Source: JAOABV01 sp039801465 (GTDB taxonomy: Bacteria > Hydrothermota > Tepidihabitantia > Tepidihabitantales > CAIPLT01). Taken from it: DNA of 64,000 nt. The notes under the pieces were generated by a model. That model was not told the origin of the DNA, ran no database searches, and saw nothing but the letters and a program-made list of their open reading frames with translations. How positions within the stretch are numbered: the stretch's first letter is position 1; the number at the start of each line of letters is the position of its first letter. Shown here piece after piece: positions 54,348-63,619 of the stretch. The translations under genes were made by a program, and so were the position numbers. Where the stretch lies: positions 1 through 64,000 of the forward strand of contig JBDRUT010000010.1 in assembly GCA_039801465.1 (NCBI GenBank), read 5' to 3'.

Positions 54348-55352
54348 TTACCGATGAATCGGATAATCAATCTTAATCGCAGCACGAACTAATTCCATTG
54401 TCTTTTCAGCTTCTTGTTTTGCCCTTTTTGTTCCTTTTGAAAGTATTTCATTCAATCGGTCAATATCTTTCTCATATTCTGCTCTGCGTTGTCTTATCGG
54501 CTCAAGTAAATTATTGATTGCGGAAACCAATTTCTTCTTACAGGCAACACAACCAATCTTACCTTTTTTACAACTGTCTTCTAATTCGACAACAAATTCG
54601 GGATTAAAAACTTTTTGATAAGAAAAGATATTACAAACTTCAGGATGTCCTGGGTCTGTAGCATGAATTCGAGCCGGGTCAGTAACTGCTTGATTAATAC
54701 GTTCAGCAACTACATCTGGTGGGTCAGATAGATAAATACAATTGCCTAGACTTTTACTCATCTTCGCGTTACCATCCAGTCCCATTAATCGAGGAACATT
54801 TGAGACCAATGCTTCTGGTTCAATTAATACTGGTGCATATAGTTCATTAAATCGGCGAACAATTTTCCGAGTCAACTCAATATGAGGTAGTTGGTCAGCA
54901 CCAACCGGCACAAGGTGTGCTCGGCAAAAAGTAATATCTGCTGCTTGACTTATAGGATAACCGAGAAATCCATAAGGTTTGCGATGCTCAAAGCCATACT
55001 GTTTGGCTTCAGTCTTAATTGTCGGATTATGGGACAGGACATTGATTGAAACCAGCATTGAATAAAAGACAGTTAACTCGGCAATTTCAGGTATTTGAGA
55101 TTGGATAAATATCGTGCTGACATTTGGGTCAACACCACAAGCCAAATTATCTAATAGCACATTATAAACATCTTGTTTTAACCGTTCCGGATGCTCGAAA
55201 TTAGTAGTCAGGGCTTGGACATCCGCAATAATAATAAAAGTATCATAATCATATTGAAGTTTCACCCGATTCATTACTGAGCCAACATAATGGCCTAAGT
55301 GTAAAGGACCTGTTGGCCGGTCACCAGTTAAAATCCGTTTTTTTTGTTCCAT
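54348..55352 (-). CDS. trpS: Tryptophanyl-tRNA synthetase
   Basis: A class I synthetase of 334 aa. HIGH-like motif GPLHLGHYVGS, KMSKS as NAKMSKSLGN, TGDRPTG at the N terminus. An extra CKKGKIGCVACKKKL near residue 270-285, with a cysteine pattern C-x5-C-x2-C, could bind zinc or iron-sulfur as in some thermophile TrpRS. It has its own promoter with a leader of about 65 nt. Confidence 0.96.
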   Translation of the reverse strand: MEQKKRILTGDRPTGPLHLGHYVGSVMNRVKLQYDYDTFIIIADVQALTTNFEHPERLKQDVYNVLLDNLACGVDPNVSTIFIQSQIPEIAELTVFYSMLVSINVLSHNPTIKTEAKQYGFEHRKPYGFLGYPISQAADITFCRAHLVPVGADQLPHIELTRKIVRRFNELYAPVLIEPEALVSNVPRLMGLDGNAKMSKSLGNCIYLSDPPDVVAERINQAVTDPARIHATDPGHPEVCNIFSYQKVFNPEFVVELEDSCKKGKIGCVACKKKLVSAINNLLEPIRQRRAEYEKDIDRLNEILSKGTKRAKQEAEKTMELVRAAIKIDYPIHR

Positions 55353-55423
55353 AATATTTAAGCTCTAAATACAATAAAATAAGTTTCTCAGCACAGCAAA
55401 AAGTTTGTCTAACTTTGCATAGA

Positions 55424-55452
55424 ATTATATTTAACAAACCCTAAAAAGTCAA
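55424..55452 (-). promoter_or_regulatory. Promoter of trpS
   Basis: On the minus strand TTGACT (55452-55447), 17-nt spacer and TATAAT (55429-55424). Confidence 0.75.
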
Positions 55453-55591
55453 TTATCAATTGCATTTTTCACGCGGTATATTCGCTTCTAAAGAAAACAA
55501 AAATACTACAAGAGCATTGATTGTAAAATAGCAAAGAGCGGATAATGTCGTTTCATATATTCGCTCGTTTTGAGTGTTAGTGTGTAAAGTC

Positions 55592-55620
55592 TTGACTAAG
55601 ATGATAAAAATAAATAGTAT
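55592..55620 (+). promoter_or_regulatory. Promoter of the PTS operon
   Basis: TTGACT at 55592-55597, 17-nt spacer and TAGTAT at 55615-55620. The ATG of IIB is at 55645 with no ribosome-binding site, giving a short leader of about 18 nt. Confidence 0.65.
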
Positions 55621-55644
55621 TTAATTGACGATATCGCTATTAAT

Positions 55645-56124
55645 ATGAACTTTATCATTCGCGTTGATGACCGATTAATTCATGGGCAAGTAACTGCTGG
55701 TTGGATTAGGCCTTTAGCAATTGAACGAATCGTTTTAGCAAATGATACAGTGGCAAATGATGAATGGGAGCGGGAAATTTATACATTAGCCGTTCCACCT
55801 GAGATTGAATTAAAAATTGAAACTATCGAAAAAACCATAGATTTACTTAAAAATAGCCAAGACAATAAAAAGACGATGGTCTTAGTGAACTCACTTAAAG
55901 ATGCATTAAGAATTGTTGAAGGTGGTATAAGTGTTGAGAAACTCAACATTGGTGGTTTGCACTATCAGGAAGGCAAAAAGGCATTCGCCAACTATATTTT
56001 CCTATCAGATGAAGATGTCGAATATGCGAAAAGAATCATTGACTATGGTGTTAAATTAGAAGGTCGAGAGATTCCCGGTGCACCAGTCATCAATCTTAAT
56101 GAATTAATTAAAAAGGCACAATGA
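55645..56124 (+). CDS. PTS mannose/fructose/sorbose-family IIB component
   Basis: A 159-aa cytoplasmic phosphocarrier. Phosphorylation site H13 in VDDRLIHGQVTAGW; the rest (NDEWEREIYTLAVPPEI, VLVNSLKDALRIVEGG, LNIGGLHYQEGKKAF, IFLSDEDVEYAKRI, GREIPGAPV) is characteristic of the family. It receives phosphate from IIA and passes it to the sugar transported by IIC/IID. No IIA gene lies in this window. Two degenerate copies of its 3' end follow. Confidence 0.93.
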   Translation: MNFIIRVDDRLIHGQVTAGWIRPLAIERIVLANDTVANDEWEREIYTLAVPPEIELKIETIEKTIDLLKNSQDNKKTMVLVNSLKDALRIVEGGISVEKLNIGGLHYQEGKKAFANYIFLSDEDVEYAKRIIDYGVKLEGREIPGAPVINLNELIKKAQ

Positions 56125-56427
56125 TAAGCGACTATCAGGAAGAGATATTTAATATGATAAACGAAGCACAAAATATAAGACAGCACTATTCTTTGAACTT
56201 AGTGAATTACAAAAAGTGTAACGATAAATGATTATTAAGAAAAGATACCAATATGATAAACGAAGCACAAAATATTATGATAACACCATTCTTTGAAATT
56301 AATGAATTAGTAAAAAATTTCCGATGATAAGCAATCTAATTCCAAACACTTACTACCAACTACGACGGAATCGACTATTATGTCTTAAACCTAAGCAGGA
56401 TATTCTGTAAAAGGTATCGATTTTCAA
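56125..56427 (+). repeat. Two degenerate tandem copies of the IIB 3' end
   Basis: After the IIB stop, a unit of about 100-105 nt is repeated. Each contains TATGATAAACGAAGCACAAAATAT and ATTCTTTGAA and ends in a version of the IIB tail: LNELIKKAQ-stop in the gene, LSELQKV-stop near 56198-56221 and INELVKNFR-stop near 56298-56328. Beyond it 56329-56427 is plain spacer before IIC. Confidence 0.8.
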
Positions 56428-57138
56428 ATGATAATCACATTAATTTTATTGTGTTTAGTTGGTGCGATTGTATTATTAGATAAGCAGGCAATTGGTGAAT
56501 TTGGTATCTCACAACCAATTATTGCCAGCCCGTTAATTGGACTTATCTTTGGTGAATTCGAAGTTGGTCTTTTTTTAGGAACCGCTTTACAATTGGTTTG
56601 GATTGGTGCTTTGCCTTTGGGTGCCAAAGAACCAACAGATAATCAAAGTGCTGGCGTCGTCGCAATTAGTAGTTTTTTGCTCGCTAAGAAATTGAATATA
56701 TCTGTAGAAGCAGAAAAACTAATGTTTGTTGGTCTATTATTGGGCAGTATTGCAAGTCTATTAGGTCAATTTAGTAGTCAGTTATTGAAACGTATCAACA
56801 ATCATCTTTTTCTGAAAGCGGCTCAGGACTTTGAAGACCATAATATTATTACTAACCATCTTATGGGACTGTTAACTTTCTTTTTGAGAAACTTTATTTT
56901 AATTTTGTTTTTCCAGATAATAGTGATTGCTTTTGCACCGTTTATCAGGCTACTGCCCCAATTCAGTATTTCCGAACTCATTGCACTTCCTTTAGGTATT
57001 GGTATTGCTGGCATTGCTCGGCTTGTAATTATACCTTTTCGTCTTGCCTTGCGTGAACTCCGTTATAATAAACAAATAATTTTTAGTATCTTAGGTATGA
57101 TTACTGGATTTATTTTATGGATTATCATAAAACTATAA
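56428..57138 (+). CDS. PTS mannose/fructose/sorbose-family IIC component
   Basis: A 236-aa inner-membrane protein with six or more hydrophobic helices. Seen: ISQPIIASPLIGLIFGEFEVGLFLGTALQLVWIGALPLGAKEPTDNQSAGVVA, a family hallmark. It forms the transport channel with IID. It lies about 300 nt after IIB because of the repeats between them. Confidence 0.9.
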   Translation: MIITLILLCLVGAIVLLDKQAIGEFGISQPIIASPLIGLIFGEFEVGLFLGTALQLVWIGALPLGAKEPTDNQSAGVVAISSFLLAKKLNISVEAEKLMFVGLLLGSIASLLGQFSSQLLKRINNHLFLKAAQDFEDHNIITNHLMGLLTFFLRNFILILFFQIIVIAFAPFIRLLPQFSISELIALPLGIGIAGIARLVIIPFRLALRELRYNKQIIFSILGMITGFILWIIIKL

Positions 57139-57208
57139 TCCGAGAACGTTATACGGATCAGATATCGGTTGCAATAAGCATTATTTTTACTATCTGTCAA
57201 AATTGCTT

Positions 57209-57973
57209 ATGACTAATTGGGAAGCGATAAAAGGACTTATCACTCTATTTTTCCTGCAAACTTCTTGGTCATATGCGGGAAAACAGACATTAGGATTTCT
57301 TTATGCGTGGATTTCTTTAACCAGAACTTCGGCTCAAGAGAAAAGAGATTTGAAGAACTTGGTTGGTAAAAAAACTGGTTTTAACACCAACCCTTATTGT
57401 GCTGGATTACTTTTAGGCATAGCATTAAATAATGAAGCCAATATTGCTAAAGAATGGTTTGTTACGCTTCAACACATCTTGGGTGGATTGGGTGACGAAT
57501 TCTTCTGGCGCACTTTAAGGCCTTTATTGTTGGCATTGGTAACCTTATTTCTTATCTTGGGCTACTATCAAAACAAATTAAACATCTATTCAATTGGAAT
57601 ATTTAAATTCGCTCCTTTGTTGTTTTTAATACCATATGTAATAATAACTCAAAGAGTAAGACTCAAGGGATTGATTGATGGGGTTCGTTACGGACAGAAA
57701 GCAACTGTCTTTTTGAATGAATTGCGGAAATCATTGACAGTTTTATACCATATTTTAGCATATATTCTTGGTGTATTAATAGTACTTTTACCGCCAATTG
57801 CTTCTTATAGTTTATCATCACCAATTGCGACAATTACTTCAGGTTTATTATTTACTTTTATTGTTCTATTACTATTTGCTCTTATCTTCGGTCTTTTACG
57901 AAGTGACCGTAGAGCATCTTACCTATTAATTGCTGGACTCTTGATTTTTTTGATAATTAAGGTAATATTATGA
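57209..57973 (+). CDS. PTS mannose/fructose/sorbose-family IID component
   Basis: A 254-aa membrane protein of the IID family, unique to mannose-type PTS. Seen: QTSWSYAGKQTLGFLYAWIS, FNTNPYCAGLLLGIALNNEA and HILGGLGDEFFWRTLRPLLLALVTLF, then C-terminal transmembrane helices. ATG 57209 is preferred to the TTG two codons earlier. Its stop overlaps a 23-codon frame (ATG 57970). Confidence 0.88.
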   Translation: MTNWEAIKGLITLFFLQTSWSYAGKQTLGFLYAWISLTRTSAQEKRDLKNLVGKKTGFNTNPYCAGLLLGIALNNEANIAKEWFVTLQHILGGLGDEFFWRTLRPLLLALVTLFLILGYYQNKLNIYSIGIFKFAPLLFLIPYVIITQRVRLKGLIDGVRYGQKATVFLNELRKSLTVLYHILAYILGVLIVLLPPIASYSLSSPIATITSGLLFTFIVLLLFALIFGLLRSDRRASYLLIAGLLIFLIIKVIL

Positions 57974-58041
57974 GTAAGATTCTAAGAAATGTCATTATTG
58001 TCATCGGCGCGACAAGCACTAAATTTATTTTGTGGTTTTAA
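57970..58041 (+). CDS. Possible 23-aa coupled small ORF
   Basis: ATG at 57970 overlaps the IID stop (ATGA) and opens MSKILRNVIIVIGATSTKFI, three more residues and a stop at 58041. The coupling geometry favours translation, but the product is unrecognised and may be a gene remnant. It sits where other operons of this type might carry a IIA or further gene. Confidence 0.3.
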   Translation: MSKILRNVIIVIGATSTKFILWF

Positions 58042-58069
58042 CAATAATAAACAATTTTTTTTGAACAAT

Positions 58070-58330
58070 ATGATAACGGAAACGATAATCATAAAAAATG
58101 AAGTTGGACTTCATGCACGACCGGCAGCACAATTTGTAAAGGTCGCCGAGAAATTTGCCTCAAAAGTAAGATTATGTAAAGACGGCGTTTGGGTTAATGG
58201 CAAAAGTGTTTTAGGAATTTTAACTCTAGCTGCAGAAAAAGGTAGCCAGGTAATTTTAGAAGTTGATGGTCAAGACGAACAAGAAGCACTGGTGGAGTTA
58301 AAAAAAATATTAGAAGGTGTTAATGATTAG
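58070..58330 (+). CDS. ptsH: Phosphocarrier protein HPr
   Basis: An 86-aa general PTS phosphocarrier. Catalytic H15 in GLHARPAAQF and regulatory S46 in NGKSVLGIL are both at the classical positions. S46 suggests control by an HPr kinase/phosphorylase, not found in this window. ATG at 58070 is chosen over a frame opening 27 codons earlier because it gives the canonical domain start. It directly precedes ptsI. Confidence 0.95.
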   Translation: MITETIIIKNEVGLHARPAAQFVKVAEKFASKVRLCKDGVWVNGKSVLGILTLAAEKGSQVILEVDGQDEQEALVELKKILEGVND

Positions 58331-58339
58331 AAGGTATTA

Positions 58340-60136
58340 ATGACTAAAAAAGAATTAATTCTTCGTGGTATTCCAGTATCACCAGGATTTGCAATTGGTA
58401 AGATATTTATTTATAAGCGCTTCATTCCGAGTTATCGAGAAAGAGAAATTAGTGACAATGAGATAAAGACCGAAGTTTCTCGCTTTAAGAAAGCAATTCA
58501 CGAAACCGAGCAAGAACTTAAAGTTCTCCAGAATGAAATTCGCCAGGAAATGGGAACCGACTTAGCTGAATTGATTTCATTACAAATTTCTTTGCTTAAT
58601 GACCAAGAACTAATTGACGGAACAATTAAATTCATTGAAACCAAGAAGCGAAACGCAGAATTCGCCTATTCCGAAGTATTGAAAAAATACCTGATACCGC
58701 TTAATGATGCCAAAACGCCATTTTTCAAAGAACGATTAGCTGATATTATTGATGTTTCCACGCGGGTGATGCGAAATATTTCCGGTGAACCCCTACCTTC
58801 AATTCACGAGATTCAGCCTGGGTCAATTCTTGTATGCCATGACCTATTGCCATCTGAAGCTGCACTCTTAGATCGCGAACGCATTGCTGGTGTTGCTACT
58901 GAAGTTGGTGGCAAAACTTCACACACCGCAATTATGACTAAAGGGAAAGAAATTCCTGCTGTGGTCGGAATCGAACATCTCATGAAATCAGTGGCTCAAC
59001 TTGCTAGTCGTATACCTGCTTCAGATGTTATCCTTGATGGTTCTCGTGGTCTTTTAATTATCGAGCCTACGGAAAAGCGAGTCAGTTTCTACAAGAAAGA
59101 ACTGGAAAGTATTCAAAAACAACGCAGTTATCTTGCAACCCTTAAAGAATCAGAATCTTCAACTTTGGATGGTAAGTATATTGATATTTCTGCTAATATT
59201 GAATTTGTTGCCGAAACTTTAACCGCATTAGAACACGGTGCTCGTGGCGTTGGACTTTTTAGAACCGAATATCTGTATTTAGCCAAAAGAGGACCGGTAT
59301 CTGAAGATGAACAGACTTTAATATATTCAGATGTTGCGGATAAGATGAAACCTTATCCAGTTATCATCCGAACCTTTGATTTTGGTGGTGATAAACTAAT
59401 ACCGGGATATTTTGAATCTAATCCATTTTTAGGATGGCGCGCAATTCGGCTATGTTTTGATAACATTGAGCTTTTCTTAAATCAAATAAAAGCAATTTTA
59501 CGAGCCGGGACTAAAGGTAATGTGAAACTAATGTTGCCGATGGTTTCTAGTATTGAAGAACTAAGAAAAGCAAAATCAATTATTGAACAAGCCAAAAATG
59601 AATTGAAAAGTAAAAACATTCCATTTGACCCAAATCTTGATGTTGGCATAATGGTAGAAACTCCGGCTTGTGCCTTGCTTGCGGAACAATTTGCCCAAGA
59701 ATGTAACTTCTTCTCAATCGGTTCAAATGATTTGACTCAATACACTTTAGCAGTTGACCGAGATAATGACCGGGTGGCTAAACTCTATGACCATTTACAT
59801 CCTGCAGTATTAAAATTAATTAAACTGACAATTGATGCAGCTCATAAAAATGGCATTTGGGTTGGATTATGTGGTGAATTTGCATCTGACCCTTTAGGCA
59901 TTATTCTTCTTGTTGGACTGGGTATTGATGAACTATCAATGGTGCCATTTGCGATTCCGATGGCAAAGAAGATTATTCGGAGCATCGATTTTACTGTCGT
60001 TAAAGAGATTGCCCAACAAGCCTTAAATCTGGCAACGCCCAAAGAAATCAATGATTTTATTCAGGATAGTATGAAAACTAAGTTCCCGGATTTGGCAAAA
60101 TTTTTCGCAACTATGCAAAAACAGAACCAAACATAA
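58340..60136 (+). CDS. ptsI: PEP-protein phosphotransferase, PTS enzyme I
   Basis: Transfers phosphate from PEP to HPr. Length 598 aa. Seen: N-terminal GIPVSPGFAIGKIF, phosphohistidine site GGKTSHTAIMTKGKEIPAVVG (H195), PEP-binding RTFDFGGDKL, GWRAIRLCFDN, IMVETPACA, and catalytic GLCGEFASDPLG. It lies 9 nt after ptsH. Confidence 0.96.
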   Translation: MTKKELILRGIPVSPGFAIGKIFIYKRFIPSYREREISDNEIKTEVSRFKKAIHETEQELKVLQNEIRQEMGTDLAELISLQISLLNDQELIDGTIKFIETKKRNAEFAYSEVLKKYLIPLNDAKTPFFKERLADIIDVSTRVMRNISGEPLPSIHEIQPGSILVCHDLLPSEAALLDRERIAGVATEVGGKTSHTAIMTKGKEIPAVVGIEHLMKSVAQLASRIPASDVILDGSRGLLIIEPTEKRVSFYKKELESIQKQRSYLATLKESESSTLDGKYIDISANIEFVAETLTALEHGARGVGLFRTEYLYLAKRGPVSEDEQTLIYSDVADKMKPYPVIIRTFDFGGDKLIPGYFESNPFLGWRAIRLCFDNIELFLNQIKAILRAGTKGNVKLMLPMVSSIEELRKAKSIIEQAKNELKSKNIPFDPNLDVGIMVETPACALLAEQFAQECNFFSIGSNDLTQYTLAVDRDNDRVAKLYDHLHPAVLKLIKLTIDAAHKNGIWVGLCGEFASDPLGIILLVGLGIDELSMVPFAIPMAKKIIRSIDFTVVKEIAQQALNLATPKEINDFIQDSMKTKFPDLAKFFATMQKQNQT

Positions 60137-60203
60137 AATGCGATATGAATATAGTAGACTTTTTTACCATTGCTATTTAGAAATTAATCTTCTGTCTATT
60201 ATG

Positions 60204-60248
60204 TTGAAAGAAATGTTTAGGCTAATCTATACTTTACCTGAACAGATA
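60204..60248 (+). repeat. Diverged second copy of the phosphosugar isomerase 5' end
   Basis: TTGAAAGAAATGTTTAGGCT and following match the first 45 nt of the gene at 60335. In 15 codons I count 6 synonymous differences, one amino-acid change (N to T) and ATG to TTG; the LPEQI segment has 5 synonymous changes in 15 nt and no amino-acid change. A partial repeat AAACATAAAATGC flanks both copies (60129 and 60248), marking a unit of about 120-130 nt. Confidence 0.85.
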
Positions 60249-60334
60249 AACATAAAATGCTATCAAAACAAAGGAAAATACTTGAAGTAGACTTTAAATT
60301 CGAGAACCTAATGTCTTGAGCCGGCAAAACTACT

Positions 60335-61351
60335 ATGAAAGAAATGTTTAGGCTTATCTATAATCTACCCGAGCAAATTCAAGACGCATATAATATTGTG
60401 CAAAAGTATAAGTTTAGTTCTAAACTCTTATTTCAACCAGCAAATATCGTAATTTCTGGAATGGGTGGTTCAGGCATTGGTGGCGAAATTATAAAAAGTC
60501 TCTTTTTAGATAGTCTGGATATTCCCATTATTATCTCTAAGGATTATACTTTACCGGCCTATATTCAAAAACAGAGTTTAGTTTTTGTAGTCAGTTATTC
60601 AGGAAATACTGAAGAGACGATTGAAAGTTTTAATTTAGCACTTAAACGTCGTTGTCGAATCGTTGCTATTACTAGTGGCGGTAAATTATTAGAATTATGC
60701 AAAAAATACAAAATAGATTGTATTCAAATTCCAACTGGCTTACCACCACGCTCAGCAATTGGGTATCTCTTTTTTTCTCAGTTAATTACGCTTGCTAAAA
60801 TTGGCGTAATCAAAAATATGACTAAAGATATTAAAGAGACAATTGACACGCTATTGACCAATCGAAGAAAATATAATGTTCAGGCAAGAATTTTTACTCA
60901 ACAATTGCTCAATACCTTACCAATTATCTATGCGACCAGTAGTCTTTTTACACCAGTTGCACTTCGTTGGCAGGCTCAGTTTAATGAAAATGGTAAGATT
61001 TTTTGTCACAGTAATGTATTTCCGGAATTGAATCACAATGAAATTGTCGGTATTACCGGATTAAAAAATGCTTCTCAGCCATACTATTTTTTAGTTCTTA
61101 TTGATAATAAAGCGCATCCCCGAAATTTACTACGAGTCGATTTGACCTTAAGGATTATCAAGTCTAATGTAACTAATGTTAAATCTAAAAAATTTTATGC
61201 GGACGGCAAGTCAGATTTAGCCCGGATTTTTTCCTTAATAATGCAAGGTGATTTGATTAGTTTTTATTTAGCGTATCTTCGTAATATTGACCCAATGCCG
61301 GTTTTAGCAATTGATGAACTGAAAAGAATGCTAGCCACGAAAAGCAAGTAA
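60335..61351 (+). CDS. Bifunctional phosphoglucose/phosphomannose isomerase
   Basis: A 338-aa protein with paired SIS domains as in the archaeal-type PGI/PMI family. Seen: NIVISGMGGSGIGGEIIKS, VSYSGNTEETIESF (phosphosugar loop), TGLPPRSAIGYLF, and FPELNHNEIVG with the catalytic glutamate and histidine. It would interconvert fructose-6-P with glucose-6-P and mannose-6-P, linking PTS sugar to glycolysis and to sugar nucleotides. The next gene is a sugar nucleotidyltransferase. Confidence 0.93.
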   Translation: MKEMFRLIYNLPEQIQDAYNIVQKYKFSSKLLFQPANIVISGMGGSGIGGEIIKSLFLDSLDIPIIISKDYTLPAYIQKQSLVFVVSYSGNTEETIESFNLALKRRCRIVAITSGGKLLELCKKYKIDCIQIPTGLPPRSAIGYLFFSQLITLAKIGVIKNMTKDIKETIDTLLTNRRKYNVQARIFTQQLLNTLPIIYATSSLFTPVALRWQAQFNENGKIFCHSNVFPELNHNEIVGITGLKNASQPYYFLVLIDNKAHPRNLLRVDLTLRIIKSNVTNVKSKKFYADGKSDLARIFSLIMQGDLISFYLAYLRNIDPMPVLAIDELKRMLATKSK

Positions 61352-61401
61352 AAAAATTATTTGCAGAATTTTTAGCAGTTAATACAAAGAAAGGATAGTT
61401 T

Positions 61402-62376
61402 ATGTTAAAAGTGATTATTCCTGCAGCCGGAGAAGGCAGACGGTTAAAACCACATACTCAGACTACGCCTAAGGTATTATTAAAAGTCGCGGGTAAACCA
61501 ATTTTAGGTCATATTCTTGACCGATTAACTACAATAAATCCAGACGAGATAATTGTTGTGGTTGGCAGTCAGGGCACTCGAATTCAAGATTTTTTAACTA
61601 AGAACTATCCGCACAAATTCCGATTTGTTGAACAACAGAATCCAATGGGATTAGGCGATGCAATCTATCGCGTGAGTGACTGCTTGCAAGACGAGCCGGT
61701 ATTGATTCTTTTAGGTGATACAATTCTTGATTTAGATTTCTCGACTCTTATTGGTAAAGTAAATTTAGTAGGCGTTAAACCAGTTCAAGAACCACAACGA
61801 TTTGGTATTGTTGAAACTCGTAATGGATATGTTACTCGGATTACAGAAAAACCACTTGAACCTAAGAATAATTTAGCCTTAGTTGGTGTCTATTACTTCA
61901 CTAATGCCAAACCACTTTTTGATAGTCTAAAAAAAATTGTAAGCGAAGATAGAAAGACCCGGGGTGAATATCAATTATCCGATGCACTCCAAGAGATGGT
62001 TGATACTGGTATAAAAATAAAGACCTATCCAGTTGAATATTGGCTTGATTGCGGAACTCCGGAGGCATTAATCACAACTAATCGTTATCTGCTTCAATCT
62101 CATCACTATTTTACGCCCAGAGAAAAAGTCGTAATAATTCCACCTGTTTATATTGATGATTCGGCAACAATTGAAGAATCAGTAATTGGTCCTTTTGTTT
62201 CAATCTCAGAACAAGTTGAAATCCGAAATTCAATTATTCGTGATTCGATTATTAATCAAGACTCATATGTTGAAAATTGTTTACTGGAAAGCTCAATTTT
62301 AAGCGAGAATGCAGTTGTTCGAGAACGAGCACGAAAACTTAATTTAGGTGCATTTTCGGAAATGGAATTCGGATAA
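61402..62376 (+). CDS. Sugar-1-phosphate nucleotidyltransferase (glucose-1-P thymidylyltransferase-like)
   Basis: A 324-aa protein. The N-terminal Rossmann-like NTP-transferase domain has IIPAAGEGRRLKPHTQTTPKVLLKVAGKPI, VLILLGDTILDLDF, and YWLDCGTPEALITTN. The C-terminal part (about 245-324) shows hexapeptide-repeat (left-handed beta-helix) character: IDDSATIEESVIGPFVSI, IRNSIIRDSIIN. It activates a sugar phosphate to a nucleotide sugar for glycan synthesis. GAAAGGA precedes the ATG. Confidence 0.88.
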   Translation: MLKVIIPAAGEGRRLKPHTQTTPKVLLKVAGKPILGHILDRLTTINPDEIIVVVGSQGTRIQDFLTKNYPHKFRFVEQQNPMGLGDAIYRVSDCLQDEPVLILLGDTILDLDFSTLIGKVNLVGVKPVQEPQRFGIVETRNGYVTRITEKPLEPKNNLALVGVYYFTNAKPLFDSLKKIVSEDRKTRGEYQLSDALQEMVDTGIKIKTYPVEYWLDCGTPEALITTNRYLLQSHHYFTPREKVVIIPPVYIDDSATIEESVIGPFVSISEQVEIRNSIIRDSIINQDSYVENCLLESSILSENAVVRERARKLNLGAFSEMEFG

Positions 62377-62458
62377 TCTATCTGCCACATCAACACCAAG
62401 TTGACATATTAAAACTCGCAATTTTCACACTTAATAGGTAAGTAAATGTTAAATTACA

Positions 62459-63574
62459 ATGAAATTTGGAATTACTAAAACTCTAAAGGATTGTAAGACA
62501 AGACTTGGCAAATTATCTTTGCCTAATGGCATTGTGCAGACCCCGGTCTTTATGCCTGTTGGAACTCAAGGCACAGTCAAAACGATTACGCCCAAAGAAT
62601 TATGTGAACTTGGCGCAGAGATGATTGTCTGTAACACTTATCATCTTTACTTAAGACCCGGGCATAAAATAATTGAATCCGCAGGGGGAATCTCTAAATT
62701 TATTGGTTGGCACAAGCCAGTTTTAACTGATTCTGGTGGATTTCAGATTTATTCATTAGCATCATTATGTAAGATTACAGATGAAGGAGTAAAATTTCAA
62801 TCTCATATTGATGGCTCATACCATTTTTTTACCCCAGAATTTGTTGTTGAAATTCAGGAAAGTTTGGGTTCAGATATTGCAATGTGTTTAGATGTCTGTC
62901 CACCCTATCCGGTGTCCCAAGAAGTTGCCCAAGAAGCAGTGCAGAGAACCTTAAACTGGGCAGAACGCAGTAAAAACTCTAAAAAACCAGATACGAATCT
63001 TTTTGGAATAATTCAAGGTGCAACTTATCCTGAATTACGGAAAGTCTCTGCCCAAAAGACAGTTGATTTAGGATTTGACGGCTATGCGATTGGCGGTTTA
63101 TGTTTAGGTGAACCTTCTAATGTGACTTATGAAATGATTGATGTGGTCAGAGATTTTATTCCCAACGAATCTCCTTGTTATCTGATGGGTGCAGGTTATC
63201 CGGAAGATATAATTGAAGGTGTCAAACGCGGCGTTGATATCTTTGATTGTGTCTTACCAACTCGTAATGGTAGAACCGGAACTGCTTTTACAAGTTTAGG
63301 TAGAATAACCATCAGAAATGCTCAATACATTTCGGATTTTACTCCGCTTGACCCAGAATGCGAATGTTATACTTGTAAAAACTTTACTCGCTCTTATCTT
63401 AGACATCTTTTTATTGCTGGTGAATATTTGGGTCCTAAACTTCTAACCCTGCATAATTTGAGTTTCTTTCTTACCTTAATTAAAAATATCAGGAAACATA
63501 TTGAGCAAGACGACTTTTTAAGTTGGTCACAACAGTTCCTTTCCTGTTATTCATCACAGAACAATAAAGATTGA
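62459..63574 (+). CDS. tgt: tRNA-guanine transglycosylase
   Basis: Exchanges guanine 34 of the GUN-anticodon tRNAs for the queuosine precursor preQ1. A 371-aa enzyme with VFMPVGTQGTVK, GGFQIYS, nucleophile-region FDCVLPTRNGRTG, GGLCLGEP and the zinc site C-x-C-x2-C...H as CECYTCKNF...H. Length and motifs are canonical. A diverged copy of its last 23 codons and stop follows 115 nt downstream. Confidence 0.97.
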   Translation: MKFGITKTLKDCKTRLGKLSLPNGIVQTPVFMPVGTQGTVKTITPKELCELGAEMIVCNTYHLYLRPGHKIIESAGGISKFIGWHKPVLTDSGGFQIYSLASLCKITDEGVKFQSHIDGSYHFFTPEFVVEIQESLGSDIAMCLDVCPPYPVSQEVAQEAVQRTLNWAERSKNSKKPDTNLFGIIQGATYPELRKVSAQKTVDLGFDGYAIGGLCLGEPSNVTYEMIDVVRDFIPNESPCYLMGAGYPEDIIEGVKRGVDIFDCVLPTRNGRTGTAFTSLGRITIRNAQYISDFTPLDPECECYTCKNFTRSYLRHLFIAGEYLGPKLLTLHNLSFFLTLIKNIRKHIEQDDFLSWSQQFLSCYSSQNNKD

Positions 63575-63619
63575 GAAAAAAACTTAACTATATCATCAGA
63601 ATATAAAAATTCCGAATTC

